From assembly GCA_051418055.1 (NCBI GenBank), contig JBPRGH010000144.1, positions 62,001 through 126,000 of the forward strand: a DNA stretch of 64,000 bases. The letters are read 5' to 3'. Each line of letters starts with the position of its first letter. Position 1 is the stretch's first letter. Source of the stretch: JBPRGH01 sp051418055. GTDB lineage: Bacteria; Bacteroidota; Bacteroidia; Cytophagales; Cyclobacteriaceae. The notes below the pieces were generated by a model, which was given only the letters and a program-made list of their open reading frames with translations, ran no database searches and was not told the DNA's origin. The position numbers and the translations under genes are program-made. Below, one piece after another: positions 47,957-57,208 of this stretch.

Positions 47957-50359
47957 TCACTCATCCTTAATAACATCCACCGGATTAAGTAAAGCTGTTT
48001 TTAAAGACTGGATAAGGACTGTTACCAGTGTTACACCAAAAATAATCAGGCCTGCATAAACAAAGATCAGAGCGCTGATTTCAATCTTGTACTGAAAATC
48101 CTGCAGCCACTTTGTTGCGGCGTAGTAGGAGAAGGGTATGGCAAGAACAAAGGCTATGATCATTAATACCATATATCCTTTTGAAAGATGAAAAACCAGA
48201 GAAGGTATACCTGCTCCCAATACTTTGCGAATGCCTACTTCTTTCATTTTTAATGTAAGGCTGTAGATCACAAGCCCAAGCAATCCTAAAGAAGCTACGA
48301 TGATGGTAAATCCTGTGAAGAATTTAAACAGTACATTCAGCCGCGTTTCTGCCTTATACATTTTATCAAAATTCTGATCCAGAAAACGGTAGGTAAACGG
48401 CCATTCGGCTTCAAGCCTTTTCCATTCGGTTTCCATATGACTTATTGCTGATTGCAGCTCTCCCGGCTTTACACGAACAGTTACAGTATTATAGGCGAAG
48501 GGATAGATATGCATCACCATAGGCATCACCTGTTCTTTTAGGGTTGCCATATGCATATTTTTCACAACACCAATGATCTCACCGCGTTTATGTTCTCCGT
48601 TGTGCCATTGGGGCCACTCGATTTTTTTACCTATAGCTTCCTCCGGAGTGTAAGCATCAAATATCTCAAGGGCTTTTTCATTGATAATAAAAGCATCCAG
48701 AGAATCTGATGGTCTGTTTATATCGAAATCCCTGCCTGCTAATATTTCACCCTGCAACGTCTTTACATAATCATAATCTACCGTCAATAACGTAGTGGAA
48801 TGCCTTTGTCCATCTTCAGGGGTAATAATACCATCGCCTGCGTATGCCTCTCCGGGCAATCCATACCCAGCAGTAGCATTAACAATACCAGGATCAGATA
48901 AAAATTGCCTTTTTAGCAGGCTTTCATCTATCTGTCCGTAAGTAGACACGGCAATAACATGTTCATAGTTAAAGCCGAGGTCTTTTTCGCTAATAAAAGC
49001 ATTCTGCTGTGATACTACTATTGCGCCTGTAATAAGAAAAAAAGTGATAACAAACTGCAGGGTTACCAGGATCTTACGAAAAAGTACTTTACCACCTTTA
49101 GGATTGCTCCTGCCCGAGGATAAGATATCGCTGGGTTTATATGCTGCAATATGGAAAGCAGGATAAGCCCCGGCTGCGGTGCCAATAATTACAGCAAACA
49201 GGAGCAGGGCCAGAATTATATATACATTGAAAAATAATCCGGTGCTAAACGTTTTTTCGGTAAAATCCCCGAGGTAAGGTAGTACCAGCTCAGTTATAAT
49301 ACCTGCTATAACAAGGGCAATTACTGTTATTATCACTGCCTCTCCGATAAACTGGAATATCAGCTGACGTTTTTGAGCACCGATAACTTTTCTGAGACCT
49401 ACTTCCTTCATTCTGCTGGATGCCCGTGCTGTAGAGAGATTTATGAAATTCAGGCATGCGATGATCAGTATGAAAAAGGCTGTTCCTAAGAGGATATAGA
49501 TTGTTTGAGCATTCCCTTTATCAGCCATATCATAAGCCTGCGTTGAGGCATGCAGGTGGACATCTTTCAGAGGAAGTGTTTTGGGAATATAATAATTATC
49601 ACTTTTTTTACTTTCCGGCCATGCTTTTTCTTTTACCTCCCCGAGAAATTTATCCATCAGCTGTTCGGCAGAAGCATCTTCACGAAGCTTTACATAAGTC
49701 AAAAACTGCTGCCAGGTCCACCTTTCCATTCTTTCAGGATATGCTTCATAAAGGTAATCAAAAGACAATATGTGGCTGAACCTCAGGTGAGTATGCGACA
49801 GGAAATCCTTATAAATGGCGGATACTTCAAAATCTATATCCGATATATTCAACATCTTGCCTATAGGATCTTCATCAGCGAATAATTTTATTGCCAGTGT
49901 TTCGGAAAGAGCTACTTTATTTCCATTGGTTAAAGGATTAACCGCATCACCTCTGATTATCTGAATATCAAACATATCAACAACTGAGTTTTCAGCAAAA
50001 ACCCCGGTAGGCTCGAGAATGGCTTTGTCTTTATAGGTTATCAGCCTGCTGGTTTGCACGTTAAGGATACGCGTTGAATACTCTACCTCCGGATAATTTT
50101 CACTAAGTGATTTTCCAAACATAGGAGGGACCGGAGCAATACTTTTATCAAAGCTATCATGCCTGTACCATTCAATATATACCCGGTACTTATCCTCGGC
50201 ATTTTTAATATGCCGGTCATATTTGAACTCATCCAGCACATAAATACAAATAATAAAAAATGAGGCAAGGCTGATGGCCATTCCAAAGATGTTGATAGCG
50301 GAGAAAAGTTTGTGCTTTCTCATATTTCTCAACGCTATTTTGATGTAGTTCTTAAGCAT
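47957..50359 (-). CDS. FtsX/MacB-type ABC transporter permease
   Basis: An 800-residue inner-membrane protein with two FtsX-like units, each with periplasmic (MacB_PCD) domains. TM1 is at about 20-42. A first cluster of three helices lies at ~285-410, after MKEVGLRKVIGAQ. A further helix follows at ~430-450, and a second cluster at ~680-790 after MKEVGIRKVLGAG. No ATP-binding subunit is encoded nearby, which is common for this abundant Bacteroidota family. The MacB-like class usually acts as a mechanotransmitter moving lipoproteins, peptides or toxins. The gene lies alone between two repeat clusters sharing a 13-mer. Confidence 0.9.
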   Translation of the reverse strand: MLKNYIKIALRNMRKHKLFSAINIFGMAISLASFFIICIYVLDEFKYDRHIKNAEDKYRVYIEWYRHDSFDKSIAPVPPMFGKSLSENYPEVEYSTRILNVQTSRLITYKDKAILEPTGVFAENSVVDMFDIQIIRGDAVNPLTNGNKVALSETLAIKLFADEDPIGKMLNISDIDFEVSAIYKDFLSHTHLRFSHILSFDYLYEAYPERMERWTWQQFLTYVKLREDASAEQLMDKFLGEVKEKAWPESKKSDNYYIPKTLPLKDVHLHASTQAYDMADKGNAQTIYILLGTAFFILIIACLNFINLSTARASSRMKEVGLRKVIGAQKRQLIFQFIGEAVIITVIALVIAGIITELVLPYLGDFTEKTFSTGLFFNVYIILALLLFAVIIGTAAGAYPAFHIAAYKPSDILSSGRSNPKGGKVLFRKILVTLQFVITFFLITGAIVVSQQNAFISEKDLGFNYEHVIAVSTYGQIDESLLKRQFLSDPGIVNATAGYGLPGEAYAGDGIITPEDGQRHSTTLLTVDYDYVKTLQGEILAGRDFDINRPSDSLDAFIINEKALEIFDAYTPEEAIGKKIEWPQWHNGEHKRGEIIGVVKNMHMATLKEQVMPMVMHIYPFAYNTVTVRVKPGELQSAISHMETEWKRLEAEWPFTYRFLDQNFDKMYKAETRLNVLFKFFTGFTIIVASLGLLGLVIYSLTLKMKEVGIRKVLGAGIPSLVFHLSKGYMVLMIIAFVLAIPFSYYAATKWLQDFQYKIEISALIFVYAGLIIFGVTLVTVLIQSLKTALLNPVDVIKDE

Positions 50360-50724
50360 GTGGTTAATTAACTATTTATCCTGAAATGCCAAATGCAAAA
50401 TAAAAGCCAATATAGTTAATATGCTGTATTACAATTAGTTGATTCGACTTATGCTATTGCTAGTGTTTCGTTATGGAACACGTCAGGTAGCAATATGGAA
50501 CAATATGTGAAATATAATAATTCACCTCATCTTCTCCGAGTATTTACTCTACTCCGAGTCCTCTTCAAGTGGCTTTGAAGTAGAAGGTTGTAATTTTCAA
50601 CCAATCTACTGTAACAAATTTTTTATTAAAATATGTTTTAACCAATTTTATGGAATTATGTTTATGAAGAACTATAGCTTATTAAACACTTTTTCTGAGA
50701 TCTATCTGACTTTATAACTCCTAA
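50360..50724. other. Intergenic region with REP-like sequence
   Basis: About 365 bases between the divergent permease and kinase genes. It contains TATGGAACA twice (50472-50480 and 50494-50502), CTCCGAG twice (50534-50540 and 50552-50558), the 13-mer shared with 47763-47775, and a CTTCAA/TTGAAG inverted repeat at 50563-50580. No ORF is seen. Confidence 0.6.
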
Positions 50725-52458
50725 ATGAAAGGTAAAGAAAATCAACCTATTGCTCCCAGTGACATCTTTTCGGGTGGTGGTAAAATGGGTGAATTAATGA
50801 GTACCATTGATTGGGCTGAGACACCAGTCGGTCCAGTAAGTACCTGGCCCCTTAGCCTCAAAATGATAGTTAAAATGTTGCTTCATTCCAAGTTTGGGAT
50901 GTTCCTCTGGTGGGGACCGGAGCTTGTACAATTTTATAATGATGCTTATAGGCCAAGCTTTGGCAAGAGTGGAGAAAAGCATCCTAAAGCCATGGGGCAG
51001 AGGGGAGAGGAGTGCTGGGGTGAGATCTGGCATATCATCTATCCCCAGATCAGACAGGTTATGGAAACGGGTGTGGCCACCATAAATGAAAACCAGTTGG
51101 TACCTATTTTTCGTAATAATATCCTTGAAGAAGTATATTGGACCTACTCTTACAGCCCGGTTTTCGAAGAATCCGGAAAAATAGGGGGTGTGCTTGTGGT
51201 TGAAACAGAGACTACAAAGCAAGTGATCGGAGAAAGAAGAATGTTATTACTGCGTGACCTGTCCATGCTAATAAATGAATCAAAGGATATTTATGAAATA
51301 TGCCAATCCACTATCCAGCGATTGGAGATAAATGTTTTTGATGTTCCTTTTTCTCTTCTCTATTTATTTGATGAACAGAAAAAACAGCTCCACCTAAAAT
51401 CTTACAGTAGTAATTTTGAAAATTATGAACATCCGGAGGTACTGAATAAAGACCACGAAGATATTTGGAGTGTTTGGGAGAGTATCTCTTCGGGAAAACC
51501 TATGCTTAATGAAATCCTCGAAAAACATGCTGATAAGATCCCAGGGGGTCCATGGCCTGAAAAGACAGATTCAGCTTATACAATACCTTTAATTTCTCCG
51601 AACCAAAATGAAGTTATAGGAGTATTGGTAGCCGGGATAAGCTCACGGCAAATATTTGATCATCACTACAGGATCTTTTTGGATTCTTTAGCAAGATACA
51701 TTGTATCAGGTATAATGCATATGGTAGTTCATGAAGAGGATAAAAAGCGTATGCATGAAAAAGAACAATTAGCAAAGCAGAAAGATGATTTTATTGGTAT
51801 TGCCAGCCATGAGCTTAAAACTCCTGTTACAAGTTTAAAAGCATATACGCAGTACCTGTACTCTATATTTATGGAAGAGGGTAATGAATCATCTGCCCAG
51901 CTGCTGAATAAGATGGACATACAAATTGATAAACTTACTGCCCTGATTTCTGATCTTCTTGATGTTACAAAAATAGAGCAGGGGAAAATAGCCTATCATA
52001 TGGAGCCCTTTATTTTTGACGATCTTGTGAAAGAGGTAGTTGATGACCTGAGGCAAATAACAAATAATAAGAAAATTGAGCTTGAATTGAATTGCGGCAA
52101 TACTGTAACAGGAGATAGGAACCGGATAAGCCAGGTGATAACAAACTTCCTTACAAATGCGATAAAGTATGCACCGAACAGCAAAAAGATCAAAGCGACA
52201 TCAAAAGAAAAAGATGGTAACATGATCTTTTCCGTAAAGGATTATGGTATTGGACTAAATGAGAAAGACAAAGAGAGGATCTTTGAAAGGTTTTATCGAG
52301 TAGATAGTAAAAAACATAAGAACAGCTCCGGTCTTGGCCTGGGACTTTATATTTCTGCTGAAATCATCCGCCGCCATAACGGCAAAATATGGGCTGAGAG
52401 CGAAAATGGTGGTGGCGCTATTTTTTGCTTCAGCTTGCCTATACAATTTCCAAATTAA
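50725..52458 (+). CDS. PAS/GAF sensor histidine kinase
   Basis: A 577-residue cytoplasmic kinase. A PAS-like domain spans about 30-170 (WAETPVGPVSTWPLSLKMIV, MFLWWGPELVQFYNDAY), followed by a GAF domain (about 180-330). HisKA has phospho-acceptor His362 in IASHELKTP, and HATPase_c carries N-box NFLTNAIKYA, DYGIGL and GLGLGLYI. No TM segment is present. The N-terminal motif with TPVG and WP is typical of a PAS subclass found in many bacterial kinases that sense small molecules or light; no specific ligand can be claimed. No response regulator is adjacent. A small ORF and a terminator follow. Confidence 0.9.
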   Translation: MKGKENQPIAPSDIFSGGGKMGELMSTIDWAETPVGPVSTWPLSLKMIVKMLLHSKFGMFLWWGPELVQFYNDAYRPSFGKSGEKHPKAMGQRGEECWGEIWHIIYPQIRQVMETGVATINENQLVPIFRNNILEEVYWTYSYSPVFEESGKIGGVLVVETETTKQVIGERRMLLLRDLSMLINESKDIYEICQSTIQRLEINVFDVPFSLLYLFDEQKKQLHLKSYSSNFENYEHPEVLNKDHEDIWSVWESISSGKPMLNEILEKHADKIPGGPWPEKTDSAYTIPLISPNQNEVIGVLVAGISSRQIFDHHYRIFLDSLARYIVSGIMHMVVHEEDKKRMHEKEQLAKQKDDFIGIASHELKTPVTSLKAYTQYLYSIFMEEGNESSAQLLNKMDIQIDKLTALISDLLDVTKIEQGKIAYHMEPFIFDDLVKEVVDDLRQITNNKKIELELNCGNTVTGDRNRISQVITNFLTNAIKYAPNSKKIKATSKEKDGNMIFSVKDYGIGLNEKDKERIFERFYRVDSKKHKNSSGLGLGLYISAEIIRRHNGKIWAESENGGGAIFCFSLPIQFPN

Positions 52459-52487
52459 TTAGCACATAAAATGCAGATAATAAAACA

Positions 52488-52709
52488 ATGAGGCAAGCCC
52501 GTGCTCCCAGACCTGCGCCTGAACGTGTTCCTGAACATCAAATACCACCTAGAGAACCACATCATGAGCCTCCAATAGCCAGACGTGCCCAGCCAGGGGA
52601 GATGGTGGTAAGGAGAGATGCTTATGATAAAAAGCTTATTGAGATGCATCGGGCATATGTTTACCGGAACCAGATGTACTTTGAGGTAGAAACGTATAGG
52701 TCTAACTGA
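52488..52709 (+). CDS. Small Pro/Arg-rich protein downstream of the kinase
   Basis: A possible 73-residue protein. The first ~38 residues are rich in Pro, Arg, Ala, Glu and His (APRPAPERVPEH), and the last ~35 look like an ordinary folded or helical segment (VVRRDAYDKKLIEMHRAYVYRN). It begins 29 bases after the kinase stop and ends 35 bases before a strong terminator, so it lies inside the same transcript. I know no family for it. The opposite-strand reading frame here is less plausible. Existence as a protein is uncertain. Confidence 0.5.
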   Translation: MRQARAPRPAPERVPEHQIPPREPHHEPPIARRAQPGEMVVRRDAYDKKLIEMHRAYVYRNQMYFEVETYRSN

Positions 52710-53177
52710 TAGATTAGCTCAGAGTTTTGGTTACAAGTAAAGAGGCAGTAAGATATCTTGCTGCTTTTTTAATTTTCTTTTTTAGGAATTCTCTCTCATC
52801 AGCTATCCAGAATTTATTTCAGGATCAAATACCACTGTATTTCGATTTACAAATAAATTTAAAATAGAACCGCTAAAAGCCCAAACCAGAAGAGTAGGAG
52901 AAGTAGTTTTTCTCAGCAAAATAATTTAATAATCTAAATCCGGAAGCACACCTGATAAGTTTTCTCTATCGCTATTTAAAACCACATAAATCACTGTTTA
53001 AGGATTATACCTGTTAATACAACATCAAATTATAAAATGCATACACTCAATTACATACATGTAAACATTGAACCAATTATTGAGTATAATTTATGAATTT
53101 ATTTAATTTCTGAACCCTAAATTCCTTCTTGTAACTCATGATATTTCTAACTATCTTGAATTAGCTAAAGAAGCTAT
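52710..53177. other. Intergenic region after the terminator, no gene seen
   Basis: Apart from the terminator at 52745-52771 this ~470-base AT-rich stretch shows no ORF or repeat. A weak -7-like TATCTTGA lies near 53152-53159, just upstream of the secreted-protein gene, with no clear upstream element. Confidence 0.4.
52745..52771 (+). terminator. Intrinsic terminator of the kinase transcript
   Basis: The near-palindrome GCAGtAAGATATCTTgCTGC (52745-52764) forms a stem with one T-G apposition and is followed directly by six T residues. It ends the transcript of the kinase at 50725-52458 and the small ORF after it. Confidence 0.75.
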
Positions 53178-53969
53178 ATGCTTATAAAAGGTATCTTTCT
53201 TATCGTTATTCATTTAACATTCATACCATTATCCATTATGGCACAGCCTGATTTTTATCACCTGGAAGTAAAAAGTGAGAATGTCAAATTCACATGCTTT
53301 TTAAACGGCATTCCTTTATATACTAATAAAGATATCCTGGATGCATCTGCATCAATTCCTATACAGATGTTTATGACAGGTAAGGATAATGAGCTTAGGG
53401 TAGAGGCAGTTACAATAGCTGATGACGAGACCGGATCGATCATGGTAAATATTGTACCATTTGCCAAAGGTGAATTTGCTGACACAGAAAAATATACGCC
53501 AGGGATTGCAGAACTGAAGATAAATGCAACTAATGAACCTACATCTGAATCCATAAAATTTGATAATGAAGGTCATGACTATTCTTATATATTTAAAGAA
53601 GGTAAGGAGCTTGAGGAAAAGGAAGTGCTTGAGTACGGCAATGAATTATATAAATTTATTCAAAATGCGGATGCAGAAGGTTTCGTAAACGAGATGGAAC
53701 CTTATATAAAAGATTACAGTGCTGCATACGGTTATACTGCACAACAGCTAAAGGAAGGACTTGCACAGCAATTGTCAGGAGCCTTCTTTTCAGCAAAACA
53801 ACCCACACTTGAGTCCTCCAGGCTTTCAGCAAAATCATATAGCAATAACAGAGTATGGGAGCTGCTGATTGATGGAGAAGAATTTCTAAAAAAGAAAGAA
53901 GAGGGTGGCTCTTCACAGATGCCGGTGTATGTAGCTAAAATAAATGGAGAGCTAAGTATCGTACGGTAG
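53178..53969 (+). CDS. Hypothetical secreted protein
   Basis: A 263-residue protein with a clear signal peptide (about 1-22, SIMAQP). The first mature half is beta-rich (about 25-130), including a segment ASIPIQMFMTGKDNELRVEA that resembles a small Ig-like fold. The second half (about 140-235) is helical and charged, and the C-terminus (MPVYVAKINGELSIVR) looks like a final strand. I do not recognise the family, and no catalytic motif stands out. It is the last gene before the repeat island and is transcribed toward it. Confidence 0.8.
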   Translation: MLIKGIFLIVIHLTFIPLSIMAQPDFYHLEVKSENVKFTCFLNGIPLYTNKDILDASASIPIQMFMTGKDNELRVEAVTIADDETGSIMVNIVPFAKGEFADTEKYTPGIAELKINATNEPTSESIKFDNEGHDYSYIFKEGKELEEKEVLEYGNELYKFIQNADAEGFVNEMEPYIKDYSAAYGYTAQQLKEGLAQQLSGAFFSAKQPTLESSRLSAKSYSNNRVWELLIDGEEFLKKKEEGGSSQMPVYVAKINGELSIVR

Positions 53970-54918
53970 CAGGATAGTTAAATATTCTATTTAACATAAT
54001 ATAAATTATGTAACAAACATAGGAATTCCCGCAATACGACCGCAGGGAGTATTTAACATAAAACCAGATATATAAACGAGCGATGGCCAGCGCGCGGCAA
54101 AGGTTATATATCGTTACCGGTTTTATGTTAAGGGAATTCCGTAGTTTACGATCTCCGAACATTCTCCTGAAAACCAACCGCACCTGTAGTGTTACATAAT
54201 GATATTATATTAAATAAAGCTCAGCATCCAAGACTACATTTCAGCTACACCAGATCTATCAGCGTTTTAGCTCCGTCATCCAAGACAACAGTAGCTGCAC
54301 TGCGAATATGTCCGTTACATAATTGGACGTTATATTAAATAGCCGCCTGGCCAGCGCCAATGACTTACCCTGACCTTCGCTGTCCAAGCGCCTGTTAATA
54401 GTTTCTGCCTAACGCCCTTTCCCGATTCCTATCGGGATTAGCCATACCCTAAGCAAGAGATCCCGATTTAATATAATTCAACGGTGAAGCTTTTTCTTTC
54501 CTGGACTATTTAACATAATGTTACAATCCTGGTGCAAATGAAATCGGGAACACTTGCTGGCCTACGCTTTATTTTTTGGGCCTGTGGCTCTTAGCTAATT
54601 TAGGTAGTTTATGTTAGTTATTTGCTCTTTTCTTAAGCTTTCCCGTTGCCCTCGTGCCGGGCGGGCAAATACTTTTGGCATTGCCCCAAAAGTATTCAAA
54701 AACGCTAGCCAAAATAATCACTTCAGCCGCACAAAGGCCAAACGCAGGCCCGGTATTTTGGCAGGCCAGCGCGCCTTACTGGTGGAAGTTATGCTAAATC
54801 TTGCCAATCCAGCCGAAGATTAGTTAGGTGCTATACATATTTCTGGGTATGTTTACAATTAATCCTTCCGCCCTAGCCTGCCCACGTCCTGATAAGTCAA
54901 AATCATAAAATTAATATA
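53970..54918. repeat. Non-coding island of palindromes and short interspersed repeats
   Basis: Almost 950 bases with no convincing gene and visibly higher GC in its right half than the flanking intergenic DNA. It contains a nested inverted repeat at 54022-54140 and an imperfect direct repeat (AGCTC..CATCCAAGAC..ACA) at ~54220 and ~54270. GTTACATAAT..TTATATTAAATA occurs twice (~54191 and ~54314), and TTAACATAAT at 53991 and ~54511. GGCCAGCGC occurs three times (54085, 54349, 54764). Further hairpins are CCCGAT-ATCGGG (54421-54436) and an 11-bp perfect stem AATACTTTTGG/CCAAAAGTATT (54668-54696). It separates a secreted-protein gene from the exported-enzyme cluster. No transposase is present. 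Confidence 0.75.
54022..54140. repeat. Nested inverted repeat, about 120 bases
   Basis: Three arms nest in order: GGAATTCCC (54022-54030) with GGGAATTCC (54132-54140), TTAACATAAAACC (54053-54065) with GGTTTTATGTTAA (54119-54131), and GATATATAA (54067-54075) with TTATATATC (54104-54112). The tip contains GCC..GGC around GGCCAGCGCGCGGC. All three arm pairs are perfect. It could fold as a long hairpin in RNA or single-stranded DNA. Confidence 0.85.
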
Positions 54919-55404
54919 CTACCTGTTGTATTCTTCATCCGTTACCGGTTGTAGCCATTTTGCACCACCATTTTGCGTATTAAGGCTCATGGCCATATGA
55001 GTCATTGACTCCTTGGCCGATGCTCCATGCCAATGTTCAACATTAGGTTTACAGGAAATTACATCACCTTTCCGTATTTCTATCTTTTCCTTGCCCCTTT
55101 CCTGATAATATCCAAGCCCATCCGTGACCATCAAAACTTGTCCTCCGGGGTGTAAATGCCAGTTAGTTCTGGCGCCTGGTCCAAATGTTACATTTCCCAA
55201 CGCTGTATATAATGTACTGTCATCCCTGATAAACATTTCAAGCCACACATCACCCGTAAAATTATCGCTTTGGATTTTTTCTCCTTTTGAAAAAACAGCT
55301 TCCCTTTGTGGCTCCTGATCATTTGATAGTGTAACTGCTCCATTTTGCTGTTTGCAGGATATAGCGACAAGAAATAGTACTGCTATATATTTAAGGTTTG
55401 TCAT
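54919..55404 (-). CDS. Exported cupin-domain protein
   Basis: A 161-residue protein with an N-terminal signal ending in AISC (Cys17), probably a lipoprotein. The cupin barrel (about 45-155) carries TNWHLHPGGQ and PNVEHWHGA, giving three or more His ligands for a metal. It is a clear paralogue of the cupin domain at 60846-61673 (shared TGDVWL, NWHLHP, GYYQE, RKGD, PNVEHWH). Homologues are annotated cupin or (R)-mandelonitrile lyase-like; the activity is unproven. Its start overlaps the stop of the upstream hydrolase gene by 4 bases, and it is the last gene of the cluster. Confidence 0.9.
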   Translation of the reverse strand: MTNLKYIAVLFLVAISCKQQNGAVTLSNDQEPQREAVFSKGEKIQSDNFTGDVWLEMFIRDDSTLYTALGNVTFGPGARTNWHLHPGGQVLMVTDGLGYYQERGKEKIEIRKGDVISCKPNVEHWHGASAKESMTHMAMSLNTQNGGAKWLQPVTDEEYNR

Positions 55405-56456
55405 TTTTTAAGATTGTTTTGATAGAAATTGACCAGTTTATCCACAGCCTGCGACACATAATCGGGCTTCCAATACGTTTCGATATGGGTAGCACCATCA
55501 ATAAGAAATAATTCTTTGTTTTTAGCATTTGTGGCTTTGTGAAAGGCATCATCTGTCATATAATAGGTGTCGGCTTTACTTCCGGCCATCATTAATAATG
55601 GTTGGTTGATCAGGTCCATATTCGTGCTTGCATCAAATGTCATTAAATGCATCAGGCTACTCATGGTGTACCTGAATGTGGAATTCGGATGTGCGTGTGT
55701 CCTGTGATAGTAATAGTGGCCTTCGCGATATAGGTCAAACGGCATCTTGTCTGCCATTTCATCGGACCACTCCAGGTCAGCAGCGTAGAGAACTTCACCT
55801 CCGGCAGCTTCCTGCGCCCGGGCATCTGATGCTTGCTTTAACCGCTCCTGAATGGCTGAAAATTGTGAATTCATAAAACCATTGCGTCTCACCAGACCCG
55901 AATTGAACATGCTTAATGTAGCCACCGCTTTGAAGCGTTTGTCTGATTGTGCTGCTTTTAAGGAATAACCGCCACCACCACAAATACCCAATAGTCCGAG
56001 CCTGGAAATATCTACGCCTTCATATTGAGAAATAAAGTCAGCCATGGCATGTATATCCTCAATCCGGTTTGAGGGTTTGTCTACATTTCGTGGAGTACCT
56101 CCACTGGCACCCTGATAAGCTGCATCAGCCGCAATAGTAATATAACCCTGTTCTGCTAATCGTTGTGCATATAGACCTGCAACCTGTTCTTTCACGCCAC
56201 CATTAGGATGTGCAATGACAATAGCAGGATATCTTTTTGATGGGTCATAATTAGGTGGTGTGTAAACATTTGCGGCTATGCTAATATCTTTAATTTTATA
56301 CTGAACCGGATCAATGTTTACCTTACCTTTTTTATTTTCAGTAATGGCACCTTTATATACCAGGCCAAAGGGATTTTGTTGAGCGGTTTGCGCCTCCACC
56401 TTATTAATAGTTAGTATTGACATTGCCAATGCTATTGTTATCAATAATTTTTTCAT
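55401..56456 (-). CDS. Exported dienelactone-hydrolase-like alpha/beta hydrolase
   Basis: A 351-residue alpha/beta hydrolase with signal peptide (about 1-22, KVEAQT). The nucleophile elbow reads GICGGGGYS, so Cys replaces the usual Ser, as in dienelactone hydrolase. The acid is probably in AGSKADTYYM and the His in DGATHIETY. HPNGGVKEQ near 80 supplies an oxyanion-type HPNGG motif. It overlaps the cupin gene by 4 bases and follows the CMD-like gene by 10 bases. A cytoplasmic homologue would act on lactones, but here the protein is exported and the substrate is unknown. Confidence 0.88.
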   Translation of the reverse strand: MKKLLITIALAMSILTINKVEAQTAQQNPFGLVYKGAITENKKGKVNIDPVQYKIKDISIAANVYTPPNYDPSKRYPAIVIAHPNGGVKEQVAGLYAQRLAEQGYITIAADAAYQGASGGTPRNVDKPSNRIEDIHAMADFISQYEGVDISRLGLLGICGGGGYSLKAAQSDKRFKAVATLSMFNSGLVRRNGFMNSQFSAIQERLKQASDARAQEAAGGEVLYAADLEWSDEMADKMPFDLYREGHYYYHRTHAHPNSTFRYTMSSLMHLMTFDASTNMDLINQPLLMMAGSKADTYYMTDDAFHKATNAKNKELFLIDGATHIETYWKPDYVSQAVDKLVNFYQNNLKK

Positions 56457-56466
56457 TTTGTGAATA

Positions 56467-57195
56467 TTATTCTAATTCAAGTACTTCCGCCAATACAGCC
56501 TGTGCCGCCTTTGCCTCTTTCTTACCAACTGCTGATTTAATAATGTGCACGAATTGCCTCAGCTGATCAGGTGATAAGCCAACATTTAAACAAATTTTAA
56601 AATGGCTGCGTAACATAGGTTCTAAATTTCCTAGGCTGCTTAGCACCGATACTGTTACTAATTCCCGCTGAGCATAGGTAAGCAAATCACGTTCGAAAAT
56701 ATCAGCAAACAGATGCTCTTTAAGGAAAACTTCAATCGTTGGGGCAAAAGCAGCATAACCTGTTTTAGGTCCATCCAATGGAGCTCCTACCAGTTCTTCT
56801 AAAATTTCTTTTCCACGTTCGTACTTGCTTCGCTCATCATTAATTGGAGAAGCTTCAGAGCCCAGCTCATCAGTGATGCCTCTGGACTTCCGTTCCTCCA
56901 GTACACCCATCAATGTTTGCAAACCACGAATGCTGCGGGGAAATCCGGCGTAGGCATAAAGATGTATCTGCGCTTCCTTAATTTCATTTATGGTTAATCC
57001 GGCATCTAATCCTTCATTGAGGGCTATCCTAAGTTGCTCCAGATCTCCTTTTGCTGTAAGTGCGGCAATGGTGATTATACTTTGCTGCTCCGCATCCAAT
57101 ACATTATCAGTAGCTGAATTGCTTTGTCCATAAAGGATTTGGGAAAAGCACACGATTACTATGATCAATGCCGGGAAGGTTTTTATTCTTCTCAT
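56467..57195 (-). CDS. Exported carboxymuconolactone-decarboxylase-like protein
   Basis: A 242-residue protein with signal peptide (about 1-24, ILYGQS) and two AhpD/CMD-like helical domains (about 38-105 and 140-235). The N-terminal domain has EAQIHLYAYAGFPRSIRGL and the C-terminal one RSHFKICLNVGLSPDQLRQF. Neither contains the CxxC pair of AhpD, so a peroxidase-type redox role is unlikely and a decarboxylase/hydratase-like or unknown role remains. It sits 13 bases after the aldo/keto reductase gene and 10 before the hydrolase gene. Most family members are cytoplasmic; export is a feature of this cluster. Confidence 0.88.
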   Translation of the reverse strand: MRRIKTFPALIIVIVCFSQILYGQSNSATDNVLDAEQQSIITIAALTAKGDLEQLRIALNEGLDAGLTINEIKEAQIHLYAYAGFPRSIRGLQTLMGVLEERKSRGITDELGSEASPINDERSKYERGKEILEELVGAPLDGPKTGYAAFAPTIEVFLKEHLFADIFERDLLTYAQRELVTVSVLSSLGNLEPMLRSHFKICLNVGLSPDQLRQFVHIIKSAVGKKEAKAAQAVLAEVLELE

Positions 57196-57208
57196 TTGTC
57201 TGTTATTT

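Noticed and set aside
47957..50359. Complete MacAB-type efflux system
   Set aside because: Only the permease is encoded; there is no ATPase or periplasmic adaptor gene beside it.
54051..54133. Integron attC site
   Set aside because: ATTTAAC and GTTAAGG loosely fit inverse and direct core sites, but the second core fails the final pyrimidine, the arms are perfect palindromes without the usual unpaired bases, and no integron integrase is present.
54611..54823. Open frame of 70 codons in the repeat island
   Set aside because: It lies across the 11-bp perfect hairpin and repeats, has no start-site context and no recognisable domain. It is more likely part of the repeat than a gene.
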